DNA of 61,669 nt, taken from contig UQST01000014.1 in NCBI GenBank assembly GCA_900543815.1, forward strand, positions 1-61,669, in the 5' to 3' direction. Both the position numbers and the translations under genes were made by a program. Shown piece by piece: positions 1-7,155 of the stretch. The stretch is from an uncultured Prevotellaceae bacterium. GTDB lineage: Bacteria > Bacteroidota > Bacteroidia > Bacteroidales > Bacteroidaceae. The notes beneath the pieces are model-generated. The model saw only the letters and a list, made by a program, of their open reading frames with translations, was not told the origin of the DNA and searched no databases. The first letter of the stretch is position 1, and the number at the start of each line of letters is the position of its first letter.

Positions 1-346
1 GAGTGACAGATATAAGGTTCTTCCTTTTCAGACTTACAAGGCTGTATGCTTAATCCCCTAGGTTTATCGGGTGAGCCCTACAACAGCCTTTTCCTCCGCG
101 CAGCACACTCTCCCTCCGTCTGGCAGCAAGGTCAGACGTTCATTGCAGCGCACTGCGATGACAGATGCAGCACGCTGCGATGACAGATGCAACGCTCTGC
201 GATGGACGATGCAGCGCACTGCGCCATCTGACAGAAAACACAGGCATGGGGTGGAGAGTGCGGAAGGGCACGGCACAGAGGAGCAGAAACAAGAAGACCC
301 GCCTCAATGGGCAGGTCTGGGATGCCGCTTGCGCGAGGGCAGGCCA
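1..346. other. intergenic region at left edge
   Basis: No confident gene is visible here. It holds the first 22-bp-period palindromic array (144-231). Short ORFs on both strands across the array are by-products of the repeat. A plus-strand frame open from base 2 to a TAG at about 59-61 could be the tail of a gene lying outside the window, but it is too short to support. Confidence 0.6.
144..231. repeat. 22-bp-period palindromic tandem array, locus 1 (4 units)
   Basis: Four consecutive 22-bp units start at 144, 166, 188 and 210. Each has a 14-nt near-palindromic core (TGCAGCGCACTGCG, TGCAGCACGCTGCG, TGCAACGCTCTGCG, TGCAGCGCACTGCG) and an 8-nt spacer (ATGACAGA, ATGACAGA, ATGGACGA, CCATCTGA). 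The array lies 3' of the xylanase gene. The same 14+8 design recurs at 5110, 20216, 55089 and 60489. Function unknown. Confidence 0.9.
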
Positions 347-1498
347 TTACTTTTCTCCGGCCAGGTCACGCACGATGTAGTAGGCTGGCTTGGGCTTGTA
401 GTTGCGGTCAATGAGTAGCGGGAAATTGTCGGCACCAAGCCATGAGTCGCGGTCAGAGAGGTTCCAGAAGGTGACGTTGCCTATGATGTCGCTGCGGCGA
501 CGGAACAGGCGGAAGAGGTTGGCATACTGGTTGTTGAAGCGCGCGAGCGTCTGCTGGTCGGGGGTACCGCTCTGCCCCTGGCTGAAGTTCAGGCTGCCAC
601 CGCGCTCGTGATTGGCCCTCACGTCCAGTTCGGTGATGTGTATCACGTCCACCACCTGTGCAAAGGAGTCGATGGCCGCCTCTATCAGAGTGGTGTCGGG
701 CCAGTGGATGTTGTAGTGAGCCTGCATTCCCAACCCATGTATAGGCACGTTCTGCCGGCGCATCTGCCTGATCATGGCGGTGATGCGGTCGCGCTTGGCG
801 GGATCCACAGTACTGTAGTCGTTGTAGAAGAGCAGGGCATTGGGGTCGGCCTCGTGGGCAAAGATGAACGCCTTGGCGATGAACTCGTCGCCGCACAGTC
901 TGTAGTGACGGGTGTCGCGGTAGGGACAGGGGATGTCAGCAGGCCCGTCGGCAATGGCTTCATTGACCACATCCCAGGCATAGACTACGTCCTTGTAGCG
1001 GTTGACCACGGCATGGATGTGCTCGCGCAGCCGTTTGTAGAAGACCTCCTTGGACACTTCCCGGCCAAGCGAGTCGGTAAACATCCAGTCGGCAAACTGA
1101 TTGTGCCAGCACAGGCAGTGGCCTCGCATCTTCATGCCATGCCGGCGGCAGAAGTCGGCTATGCGGTCGGCCCCTTCCCAGGTATATACTCCTTCGCGCG
1201 GATGAACGGATGCCGGCTTCATGGCATTCTCGGCGGTGGCGGTGCTGAAGTTGGCTGTCACCAGTTCATGCTGCCCCTGCTGGCCCACGTTGGCGACACT
1301 CAGTCCCACTCCGATGTCAAATGACCCGCGATAGGCATCCTTGAGGCCGCGCACCGCCTGCGCATTGGCCGACACAGAGAAAGCCGCACTCAGGAGCACA
1401 ACCATCAGCCCCGCAGGGCGACAGAACCTTTTGAGCAAAGCGGCAAAGAGCGGCTGCACCAAGCGGCAAGCAGCGTGAGAGGGGATGGGAGAGGTCAT
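347..1498 (-). CDS. GH10 endo-1,4-beta-xylanase, secreted
   Basis: Hydrolyses internal beta-1,4 bonds of xylan with retention of configuration. The 383-residue protein starts with a hydrophobic signal segment (about residues 30-47, ending ...SANAQ), so it should leave the cytoplasm. The GH10 barrel fills the rest. The acid/base Glu is E180 in WDVVNEAI and the nucleophile Glu is E290 in HITELDVR; the RGHCLCWHNQ and FWNLSDRDSWLG segments are also typical. The N-terminus is long before the hydrophobic core, and a start at Met32 would remove most of the signal peptide, so the first Met is kept. It lies 46 nt downstream of rsmD on the same strand with no polysaccharide-utilisation genes (SusC/D) nearby, which is unusual for a Bacteroidales xylanase. 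It may be read through from the rsmD operon. Confidence 0.93.
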   Translation of the reverse strand: MTSPIPSHAACRLVQPLFAALLKRFCRPAGLMVVLLSAAFSVSANAQAVRGLKDAYRGSFDIGVGLSVANVGQQGQHELVTANFSTATAENAMKPASVHPREGVYTWEGADRIADFCRRHGMKMRGHCLCWHNQFADWMFTDSLGREVSKEVFYKRLREHIHAVVNRYKDVVYAWDVVNEAIADGPADIPCPYRDTRHYRLCGDEFIAKAFIFAHEADPNALLFYNDYSTVDPAKRDRITAMIRQMRRQNVPIHGLGMQAHYNIHWPDTTLIEAAIDSFAQVVDVIHITELDVRANHERGGSLNFSQGQSGTPDQQTLARFNNQYANLFRLFRRRSDIIGNVTFWNLSDRDSWLGADNFPLLIDRNYKPKPAYYIVRDLAGEK

Positions 1499-1544
1499 AA
1501 GATTGGGGTGATTGATTAGTATAAAGTGTATGTGGGAAAGTGCT

Positions 1545-2078
1545 TCACTGGAAGAACGAGAAGTTCACGCTGCCATAGGCACGGTGCTCCACGAAGCGCG
1601 GATGCTGCGAGAAGTCGTTGCGCTTGCCGTGCTCGAGCACAAACAGGCCGCCCTCGTTGAGCAAGTCACGTTCCATGACTATGTCGGGCATCTGCGCCAG
1701 CTGCTCCAGAGCATAGGGCGGGTCGGCAAAGATGAAGTCGAAGCGCTCGCGACAGCGCGCCAGATAGCGGAACACATCAGCACGCACAGGGAATGCCTCC
1801 TTGGCCTGCAACTTGTCGATGAAGCTGCATATGAAGCCAAAGTGAAGCGGATCGTTCTCTACCGACACCACATGGCCACATCCCCGGCTGAGCAGCTCGA
1901 GCGTGATGCTGCCGGTGCCCGAGAAGAGGTCCAGTGCCGAGGGAGCCTCATCGAAATCAATATAACCCTGCAGGACATTGAAGAGATTTTCCTTTGCAAA
2001 GTCCGTCGTGGGACGGGCCTTGAAGGTGCGGGGGATGTCGAAACGGCGTCCCTTGTATTTTCCAGTGATTACGCGCAT
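1545..2078 (-). CDS. rsmD: 16S rRNA (guanine(966)-N(2))-methyltransferase RsmD
   Basis: SAM-dependent enzyme that methylates N2 of G966 in 16S rRNA during 30S assembly. The 177-residue protein has the family N-terminus (MRVITGKYKGRRF, then RPTTDFAKENLFNVL), SAM-binding motif I DLFSGTGS and the catalytic DPPY motif. Its start lies inside the last codons of the DUF3822 gene (10-bp overlap), which indicates translational coupling. The DUF3822-rsmD pair is a common Bacteroidetes arrangement. Confidence 0.95.
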   Translation of the reverse strand: MRVITGKYKGRRFDIPRTFKARPTTDFAKENLFNVLQGYIDFDEAPSALDLFSGTGSITLELLSRGCGHVVSVENDPLHFGFICSFIDKLQAKEAFPVRADVFRYLARCRERFDFIFADPPYALEQLAQMPDIVMERDLLNEGGLFVLEHGKRNDFSQHPRFVEHRAYGSVNFSFFQ

Positions 2079-2809
2079 ACTTCCACGTGTAGTATATAGT
2101 TGGTAAGTTCCTTATTGAGCGTCTCTGTCCCGCCGCTCACCAGGCAGCGGGTCTTCTGTGCGTCGAGGTTGAGATTGCGCCACACGGCCATGAGGAAATA
2201 GATGCGGTCGGCATCGGAGTGCGCCTCATAGCTGCAGGCATAGCGCAGTTGCCCGCCGGCCAACAGGCACACGTGCAACTCGCGGCCCTCGGCACATACA
2301 TGCATGCAGGGCTCCACGCTTCCGCTCTTGAGGTCGGCCTCGGCAGCCTGCTCTATCAGCTGGCCCGCCCTACCCTTGAGCACAGCCTGGGGGAAGAGGT
2401 CGGCCACCACCTGCGCTACGGCCTGGCTCAGGGCGAAGACCTCCACGGCATCCATACCTGAGAGTATCCGGTGACGGATGTCAGCATTGCCCACCCGGGC
2501 GTTGGAGAAGGTGAGCCTGTAAAGCGAAGCGGCATCCGAGCGGCGGAACAGCTCCACAGGCACATAGGTGGAAGGGGCATGCGACACCAGTTCCACCTGT
2601 GTGAAGGTGCGGGATGAGACTCGCGAGTCAGTCAAAGCGGCACGCAGTGCGCTGGCTTTCAGTTGATTGTCACCATCGGGCACAGTCTGCTGGGCCAGCT
2701 GCGTCTGCCGCCCGGCAGAGTCGCTGACAGAGACAGAAAATCCATCCACGAGAGCGTGGATGGACAGTCTGTATGTGGTCTGAGGGCTATTACTCCCAGT
2801 TGCCTGCAT
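2069..2809 (-). CDS. DUF3822 family protein
   Basis: About 246 residues, resembling DUF3822, a Bacteroidetes family of unknown biochemical role usually next to rsmD. I recall a solved relative with an actin-like ATPase fold, but this cannot be confirmed from the sequence. The start is placed at the Met at 2809 (MQATGS...), because the TTYRLSIHALVDGFS segment typical of the family begins soon after; an in-frame Met lies ten codons upstream (2839). Either start overlaps the end of the preceding gene (20 or 50 bp), so translation is probably coupled. No signal peptide or membrane segment. Confidence 0.75.
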   Translation of the reverse strand: MQATGSNSPQTTYRLSIHALVDGFSVSVSDSAGRQTQLAQQTVPDGDNQLKASALRAALTDSRVSSRTFTQVELVSHAPSTYVPVELFRRSDAASLYRLTFSNARVGNADIRHRILSGMDAVEVFALSQAVAQVVADLFPQAVLKGRAGQLIEQAAEADLKSGSVEPCMHVCAEGRELHVCLLAGGQLRYACSYEAHSDADRIYFLMAVWRNLNLDAQKTRCLVSGGTETLNKELTNYILHVEVCA

Positions 2810-3485
2810 TATTGTTCCAGTTTGAACCTGCTTCACCAATCTTCAGGCCAGGGTAAGCACCCTTGGCGTCGGCCTCCTCGGCACGGTTATAGATAAGGCG
2901 CTTACCGGCCTTGCCCATTCCCTTGAGGAAGCTGCTGTCGGGAGCGTTGCACTCCATCACCTGCATGATAGTGCCAGAACGTGTGGTCACGGGCACGGCT
3001 ATGAGCTCAAACTTATCGCCCTGTGAGAAGGGGATATAGCACAGAGAGTCGGCCACGAAATCCTCTGACTTGTACAGAGAATCGAGGAGAGAAACCCATA
3101 CGGTGTCTCTGCGGAAGTTCTCCAAGCCGTTTGCTGCGATGGCAGCCTTGTTGCCGCTGTTGACGATGGCTGCTGCTGAGGCCTCGGTCAGACCCTTGTC
3201 CATCTGGTCGTCACTCAGGTCTCCCTGCTTCATCACAACGGGCAGCTTGCCGTTCTTCACGAACTCGATCAGCTCGGGCCACTCGGCACAATACACTCCC
3301 TCATGCTGGGCCTTGTACTCCTCCTCCGCCTTGCGGATGTCAATGAGACGTGCCTTCACAACCTGCTCACGCTGAGCAACCTCCTTGTCAAATCCAATTG
3401 TGTCAGAGATGCTATGCCAGCTGATGAACAGCAGCAGCACGGCACACACACCCAGGACAAGATTTACAATCTTCTTCTGCTTCAT
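2790..3485 (-). CDS. conserved hypothetical membrane-anchored protein
   Basis: 231 residues of unrecognised function. One N-terminal hydrophobic helix (about residues 7-24, after MKQKK) would anchor it in the inner membrane with the rest in the periplasm. A charged helical stretch follows (KEVAQREQVVKARLIDIRKAEE), possibly coiled coil, and the C-terminus is Asn/Gly-rich. It is the first gene of a likely operon with the DUF3822 protein, rsmD and perhaps the xylanase. A Bacteroidetes-type promoter precedes it. Confidence 0.7.
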   Translation of the reverse strand: MKQKKIVNLVLGVCAVLLLFISWHSISDTIGFDKEVAQREQVVKARLIDIRKAEEEYKAQHEGVYCAEWPELIEFVKNGKLPVVMKQGDLSDDQMDKGLTEASAAAIVNSGNKAAIAANGLENFRRDTVWVSLLDSLYKSEDFVADSLCYIPFSQGDKFELIAVPVTTRSGTIMQVMECNAPDSSFLKGMGKAGKRLIYNRAEEADAKGAYPGLKIGEAGSNWNNNAGNWE

Positions 3486-3521
3486 GTTGTATTTTGTTTT
3501 TTATTTCGTATATTCGCATTA

Positions 3522-3550
3522 CAAAAGTAGGATAATTTATTCACATACAA
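3522..3550 (-). promoter_or_regulatory. predicted Bacteroidetes promoter for the 3485-to-347 operon
   Basis: Minus-strand -7 box TACTTTTG at 3529-3522 matches TAnnTTTG. A TTG at 3550-3548 lies 18 bp upstream, slightly short of the usual 19-21. Confidence 0.5.
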
Positions 3551-3579
3551 GGTCTCCTTGGAGATTTTTCTGCTATAGA

Positions 3580-5031
3580 ATGTCATTTACAGAGGATTTG
3601 GAGGGGTTGGTGCACGCTCATTTCGCGCACAAACCGACAAAATGCCAGCAAGAAGCCATCACAGAGTGGGCTGAATTCATGTTGAGCAGAGAGGCCGACG
3701 CAGCCTTCCTGCTGAGAGGCTATGCGGGCACAGGAAAGACATCGCTGGTGGCTGCCATGGTGCAGACATTGGCCCAACTGAAGCAGCCCGTCATGCTGCT
3801 GGCTCCCACCGGGCGCGCCGCCAAGGTGTTCTCGCTCTATTCGGGCATGCCCGCCTACACCATCCACAGGAAGGTGTACAGGCAAAAGACGCTCACCGAA
3901 CCGGGCTTGTTCCAGCAGGGCGTCAATCTGCACAAGCACACGACCTTCATCGTGGATGAAGCCTCAATGGTGTCCAACGCGGGGGGCGACGGCGGTGTGT
4001 CGTTTGGCACAGGGCGCTTGCTTGACGACCTCATCCATTATGTGTATTCCTGCGAGGGCTGCAGACTGATGCTCATAGGCGACACCGCGCAGCTGCCACC
4101 CGTGGGAACCGACGAGAGTCCGGCGCTTGATGCGGGGATGCTGGCCGGCTACGGCCTCACGGTGTGGCAGGTGCAGATGACCGAGGTGGTGCGCCAATCC
4201 ACCGATTCGGGCATCCTGTGGAACGCCACCATGCTGCGGCAGATGCTGGCCGAGGGCGATGGCGGCTTCGGGTTCCCGCGCTTCCGCATCCAGGGTATGC
4301 CCGACATCAAGGTGGTGACGGGCGATGAGCTGATCGACTCACTGGAGAGCAGCTACAGCCGATGCGGCACGGATGACACCATAGTAGTGACCAGAAGCAA
4401 CAAGCGAGCCAACATCTTCAACCAAGGCATTCGCGCGCGCATATTATATATGGAGGAGGAACTGGGCGGTGGCGACCAGGTGCTGGTAGCGAAGAACAAC
4501 TATTTCTGGGCCGAGAAAGAGGCTTCGGGTACTCCCGCCAAGGAGCAGCAGATGGCCTTCATAGCCAATGGAGATACTGCCATAGTGCGCCGCGTGCACA
4601 ACGAGAGGAGCTTCTACGGATTCCGCTTCGCCGATGCCACACTCGTCTTTCCCGACTACGCCAACCGCGAGATGGAGGTGACGGTGCTGCTGGACACGCT
4701 CATGAGCGAGTCGCCGGCACTCACGCGGCAGCAGCAGGAGGCACTCTTCCAGGCCGTGTGGGCCGATTACCCCGAGATAGGAGACAAGCGCGAGCGCATG
4801 AAGAAGCTGCGCACCGACCCCTACTTCAACGCTCTGCAAATCAAGTATGCCTATGCCGTAACCTGTCACAAGGCGCAGGGCGGCCAGTGGAGCCACGTAT
4901 ATATCGACCAGGGATACCTCACCGAAGACATGCTCACGCCCGACTATCTGCGCTGGCTCTACACTGCCCTCACCCGCGCCACCGAGAAGGTCTTCCTCAT
5001 CAACTGGCCCGAAACGCAGATAGAGCAGTGA
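3580..5031 (+). CDS. RecD-like ATP-dependent DNA helicase
   Basis: Superfamily 1 DNA helicase related to exonuclease V subunit RecD, acting on DNA ends or single strands in the cytoplasm. From the chosen ATG it is 483 residues. Walker A is GYAGTGKTS (K53), Walker B FIVDEASM, motif III GDTAQLPPV. The C-terminal UvrD-like half has YAVTCHKAQGGQWSHVYID and LYTALTRAT. The frame is open upstream to 3385, but that stretch is hydrophobic and overlaps the divergent gene's promoter; MSFTEDLEGLV at 3580 is the natural start. No RecB/RecC partners are nearby. It is monocistronic and divergent from the operon on its left. Confidence 0.88.
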   Translation: MSFTEDLEGLVHAHFAHKPTKCQQEAITEWAEFMLSREADAAFLLRGYAGTGKTSLVAAMVQTLAQLKQPVMLLAPTGRAAKVFSLYSGMPAYTIHRKVYRQKTLTEPGLFQQGVNLHKHTTFIVDEASMVSNAGGDGGVSFGTGRLLDDLIHYVYSCEGCRLMLIGDTAQLPPVGTDESPALDAGMLAGYGLTVWQVQMTEVVRQSTDSGILWNATMLRQMLAEGDGGFGFPRFRIQGMPDIKVVTGDELIDSLESSYSRCGTDDTIVVTRSNKRANIFNQGIRARILYMEEELGGGDQVLVAKNNYFWAEKEASGTPAKEQQMAFIANGDTAIVRRVHNERSFYGFRFADATLVFPDYANREMEVTVLLDTLMSESPALTRQQQEALFQAVWADYPEIGDKRERMKKLRTDPYFNALQIKYAYAVTCHKAQGGQWSHVYIDQGYLTEDMLTPDYLRWLYTALTRATEKVFLINWPETQIEQ

Positions 5032-5390
5032 CTTCCCCCGCTGGGCAGCGCCCTTCGGAAGAGAAACAGGCGGAGAGGCGGAAGACGGCAGGCGGCTTCC
5101 TCCACCAAGTGCACTGCGCTGCATGTGTCGTCGCAGCGCGGTGCGATGGCCAACGCAGTGCGCTGCATCGGCCTTCGCACCGCACTGCATTCCCGGCCCC
5201 ATTCCGCCAGCCTCCATCGCCCTGCCCCATTTCACAACTCCCGCCACCGATTTGCATAAACGAGGAAAAGCTTCGAAGTGTACCTGATGGCGTTTCACAA
5301 AAAACAGCGAAATGCACTTCTCCATTTTCCGCAAAACGCCTCTTATGCCCACGAATATCACTTTTTCGCAAGAAAGACAGGTTGTCGTGT
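5032..5390. other. intergenic region between helicase and sigma cassette
   Basis: It holds the second 22-bp-period array (5110-5189) and otherwise no gene-like signal. Long ORFs across it on both strands read through the helicase gene or the repeat and lack any family match. Confidence 0.6.
5110..5189. repeat. 22-bp-period palindromic tandem array, locus 2 (4 cores)
   Basis: Cores of 14 nt start at 5110, 5132, 5154 and 5176: TGCACTGCGCTGCA, CGCAGCGCGGTGCG, CGCAGTGCGCTGCA, CGCACCGCACTGCA. The 8-nt spacers are TGTGTCGT, ATGGCCAA and TCGGCCTT. The 22-bp register is exact although the spacers differ completely. Located 3' of the helicase gene. Confidence 0.88.
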
Positions 5391-5419
5391 CACTTTTGGG
5401 CACGCCACCGCGTTATTAT
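5391..5419 (+). promoter_or_regulatory. candidate sigma-cassette promoter 1
   Basis: CACTTTTG (5391-5398), a 13-nt spacer, then GTTATTAT (5412-5419), ending 59 nt before the first gene of the cassette. Almost the same arrangement (CTTTTG, 12 nt, GTTATTAT) precedes the second cassette at 25689-25714. It may be the promoter recognised by the encoded sigma factor; this is inference from two sites. Confidence 0.4.
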
Positions 5420-5478
5420 CATGAGCAAGCTCAAGAAAACAGATCACGGAAACTTAAACATAGAAGAATATAGTCAAA

Positions 5479-5898
5479 ATGACAGAAGAAGTAATTATCA
5501 CCCTCGGATGTTGTGTGGTACTGCCCGTGACGGTGGTGTCCCTGATAGTGAGAAACCGGATGCACAATACAGACAAGCGCACTGAGATTGCACTGGCAGC
5601 CATCGAGAAGAACCCTGGCATGAACGTGGAGAACTTCATGAAGAGCCTGCAGCCACGGCAGAAGACCATCAAGGAGAGGCTCTATACGCGCCTCACCGTG
5701 GGACTGTCACTCCTCGGGATTGGCCTCGGACTGCTGATGTATGTGCTCTACCGCGGACTGACACACTCATGGGCAACGGGGGATGTAAGGGGCATGGCAC
5801 TCTTCGGCTGTGTCATCTGCCTGTTTGGTCTGGGCTTCAGCATCACTTACTGGATAGGCAAGCGCATGTTCCGCAAGGAACTGGAGGCGGGAGAGTAA
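5479..5898 (+). CDS. DUF6249-like membrane protein (cassette 1, gene 1)
   Basis: 139 residues with three hydrophobic segments (about 5-24, 72-92 and 103-126) and a cytoplasmic-looking charged loop between the first two (RTEIALAAIEKNPGMNVENFMKSLQP). It resembles the DUF6249 family found beside ECF sigma genes in Bacteroidetes; no biochemical role is known to me. A paralogue with the same topology and the same LAA(I/M)EKN and (G/N)xxF/MxKxL pattern is at 25765. The sigma gene starts 26 nt downstream. A regulatory or signal-sensing role for the sigma factor is inference from context. Confidence 0.75.
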   Translation: MTEEVIITLGCCVVLPVTVVSLIVRNRMHNTDKRTEIALAAIEKNPGMNVENFMKSLQPRQKTIKERLYTRLTVGLSLLGIGLGLLMYVLYRGLTHSWATGDVRGMALFGCVICLFGLGFSITYWIGKRMFRKELEAGE

Positions 5899-5924
5899 GA
5901 CCGCACACGCACCTGGACCGAAGG

Positions 5925-6416
5925 ATGGACAAGAACGAGTTTACCCTGCTGGTGCGCCATGAGCAGGAACAGCTCAGGCGGCTCCTGCTCGCCATGTGCC
6001 TGGGCGACCGCATGCTGGCGGACGACCTGGCACAGGAGACGCTGGTGAAAGCCTACCTCTCATGTGATGCCTACCAGGACCAGGGCCACTTCACCGCCTG
6101 GATTTACCGCATCGCCTACCGCACCTTTCTCGACCACAGGCGCAACCTGCACCCCACTGACCGACTGGACACAGCACGCGAGGTAGCCTCGCAGGAAGCT
6201 TCGGACGGGACTTTCCGCTACGAAGCTCTCTATGCGGCACTGGCCACCCTGCCCGAGAGGGAGCGCACCGCCCTGCTGCTGTTTTACCTGAAGGGATATG
6301 CGGTGAAGGAAATCAGCGACATCATGGAATGTGGCGAGGACGCTGTGAAGAAGCAACTGCAGAGGGGACGCGAGCACCTGAGAAACAAACTGGGGAAAGA
6401 TGGAAAAGGACTTTAG
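5925..6416 (+). CDS. ECF-type RNA polymerase sigma factor (cassette 1)
   Basis: 163 residues, sigma-70 family, ECF size. Region 2 contains DDLAQETLVKAYLS and FTAWIYRIAYRTFLDH. Region 4 contains LPERERTALLLFYLKGYAVKEISDIM and a recognition-helix region (DAVKKQLQRGREHL). The start at 5925 (MDKNEFTLLV) is chosen over an upstream in-frame Met inside the previous gene. Its stop lies 17 nt inside the next gene, so sigma and the third protein are probably made together. It closely resembles the sigma factor at 26208. Confidence 0.93.
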   Translation: MDKNEFTLLVRHEQEQLRRLLLAMCLGDRMLADDLAQETLVKAYLSCDAYQDQGHFTAWIYRIAYRTFLDHRRNLHPTDRLDTAREVASQEASDGTFRYEALYAALATLPERERTALLLFYLKGYAVKEISDIMECGEDAVKKQLQRGREHLRNKLGKDGKGL

Positions 6417-6807
6417 ACTGGAAGACATTTTTGATGCCTACCGCCCCGACCTGGACGATGGCACTGAGTTCATGGCCACACTGCAGCACAAACTGGAGGC
6501 CGCAGACTACCTGCGCGCGATGCGCGAGGCCGAGCGACGGCACTGCCGCCGGATGACGCTGGCGGCACTGCTGGCAGGCCTGGTACTGGGCGGCATGCTC
6601 ATGGCCGCCTTGCTGTTGCTTCCCTATGATATACCTGTAAGCAGTCTGGTTTTGCCTGGCCTGGCGGCAGTGCTGTCACAGGAGGTCACAAGACTGGTCT
6701 GCACCGTGCTGGCATCGGTTCTGGCGGGCTGTCTGGTCATCGCCATAGTCCACCTGCTGGACACAGAGCGAAGTATTCCCCTACCCTATCCCAAGGGGGA
6801 AAAGTAA
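6400..6807 (+). CDS. small membrane protein, putative anti-sigma (cassette 1, gene 3)
   Basis: 135 residues. A cytoplasmic N-terminal helix region (LEDIFDAYRPDLDD, then KLEAADYLRAMREAERRH) is followed by two hydrophobic segments (about 52-74 and 98-119). The paralogue at 26681 keeps the L..IF....P...D...F motif, the KLEA segment and the EA..RR stretch before the first membrane helix. An overlapping membrane gene directly after an ECF sigma gene is the classical anti-sigma position, but no known anti-sigma motif (such as a zinc-binding HxxxCxxC) is present. The function is therefore inferred from context only. Confidence 0.65.
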   Translation: MEKDFRLEDIFDAYRPDLDDGTEFMATLQHKLEAADYLRAMREAERRHCRRMTLAALLAGLVLGGMLMAALLLLPYDIPVSSLVLPGLAAVLSQEVTRLVCTVLASVLAGCLVIAIVHLLDTERSIPLPYPKGEK

Positions 6808-7069
6808 AGTATGCAACCTGCCAGATCTCAGGCCGCATCCCAACAGCATGGGAGGAGGAGGGAGCCCCAAACCCCTATCAAGCATCAAAGGAACCCGCTT
6901 ACTATTTGTCATAAAACGAGCTTGGAACAGACTGTATAGTCAGTAGAAGCACTCTGTAAGTGGATAATATTGGAGTTGGCACAGGCTTTTTGCCTCAACA
7001 GGACATCTCCAATGACCGATTGTGGATTAACGGAAATGGAGTCCCTCACTCGGGAATCTGCATTCCTGA
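6808..7069. other. intergenic, no gene seen
   Basis: Sequence between cassette 1 and the alaS terminator. No promoter of TAnnTTTG type, tRNA or credible ORF was recognised. ORFs running from here into alaS on either strand are shadows. Confidence 0.5.
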
Positions 7070-7114
7070 ATAAAACGAAGCGTGGAGCGAAGGAATCACA
7101 CCCTCGCTCCACGC
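7070..7114 (-). terminator. rho-independent terminator of alaS
   Basis: Perfect 11-bp stem (GCGTGGAGCGA at 7080-7090 and its complement at 7104-7114), a 13-nt loop and, in the minus direction, TTCGTTTTATT. Begins about 40 nt past the alaS stop. Confidence 0.85.
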
Positions 7115-7155
7115 TCTGTGAATGTTGGCTTCGTCCCAGTGAGAGACGCATTATA

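Noticed and set aside
144..231. CRISPR array
   Set aside because: Spacers are only 8 nt and partly repeated; cores vary; no cas genes in the window.
3385..3579. N-terminal extension of the helicase by 65 codons
   Set aside because: It overlaps the divergent gene and its promoter and has no helicase similarity.
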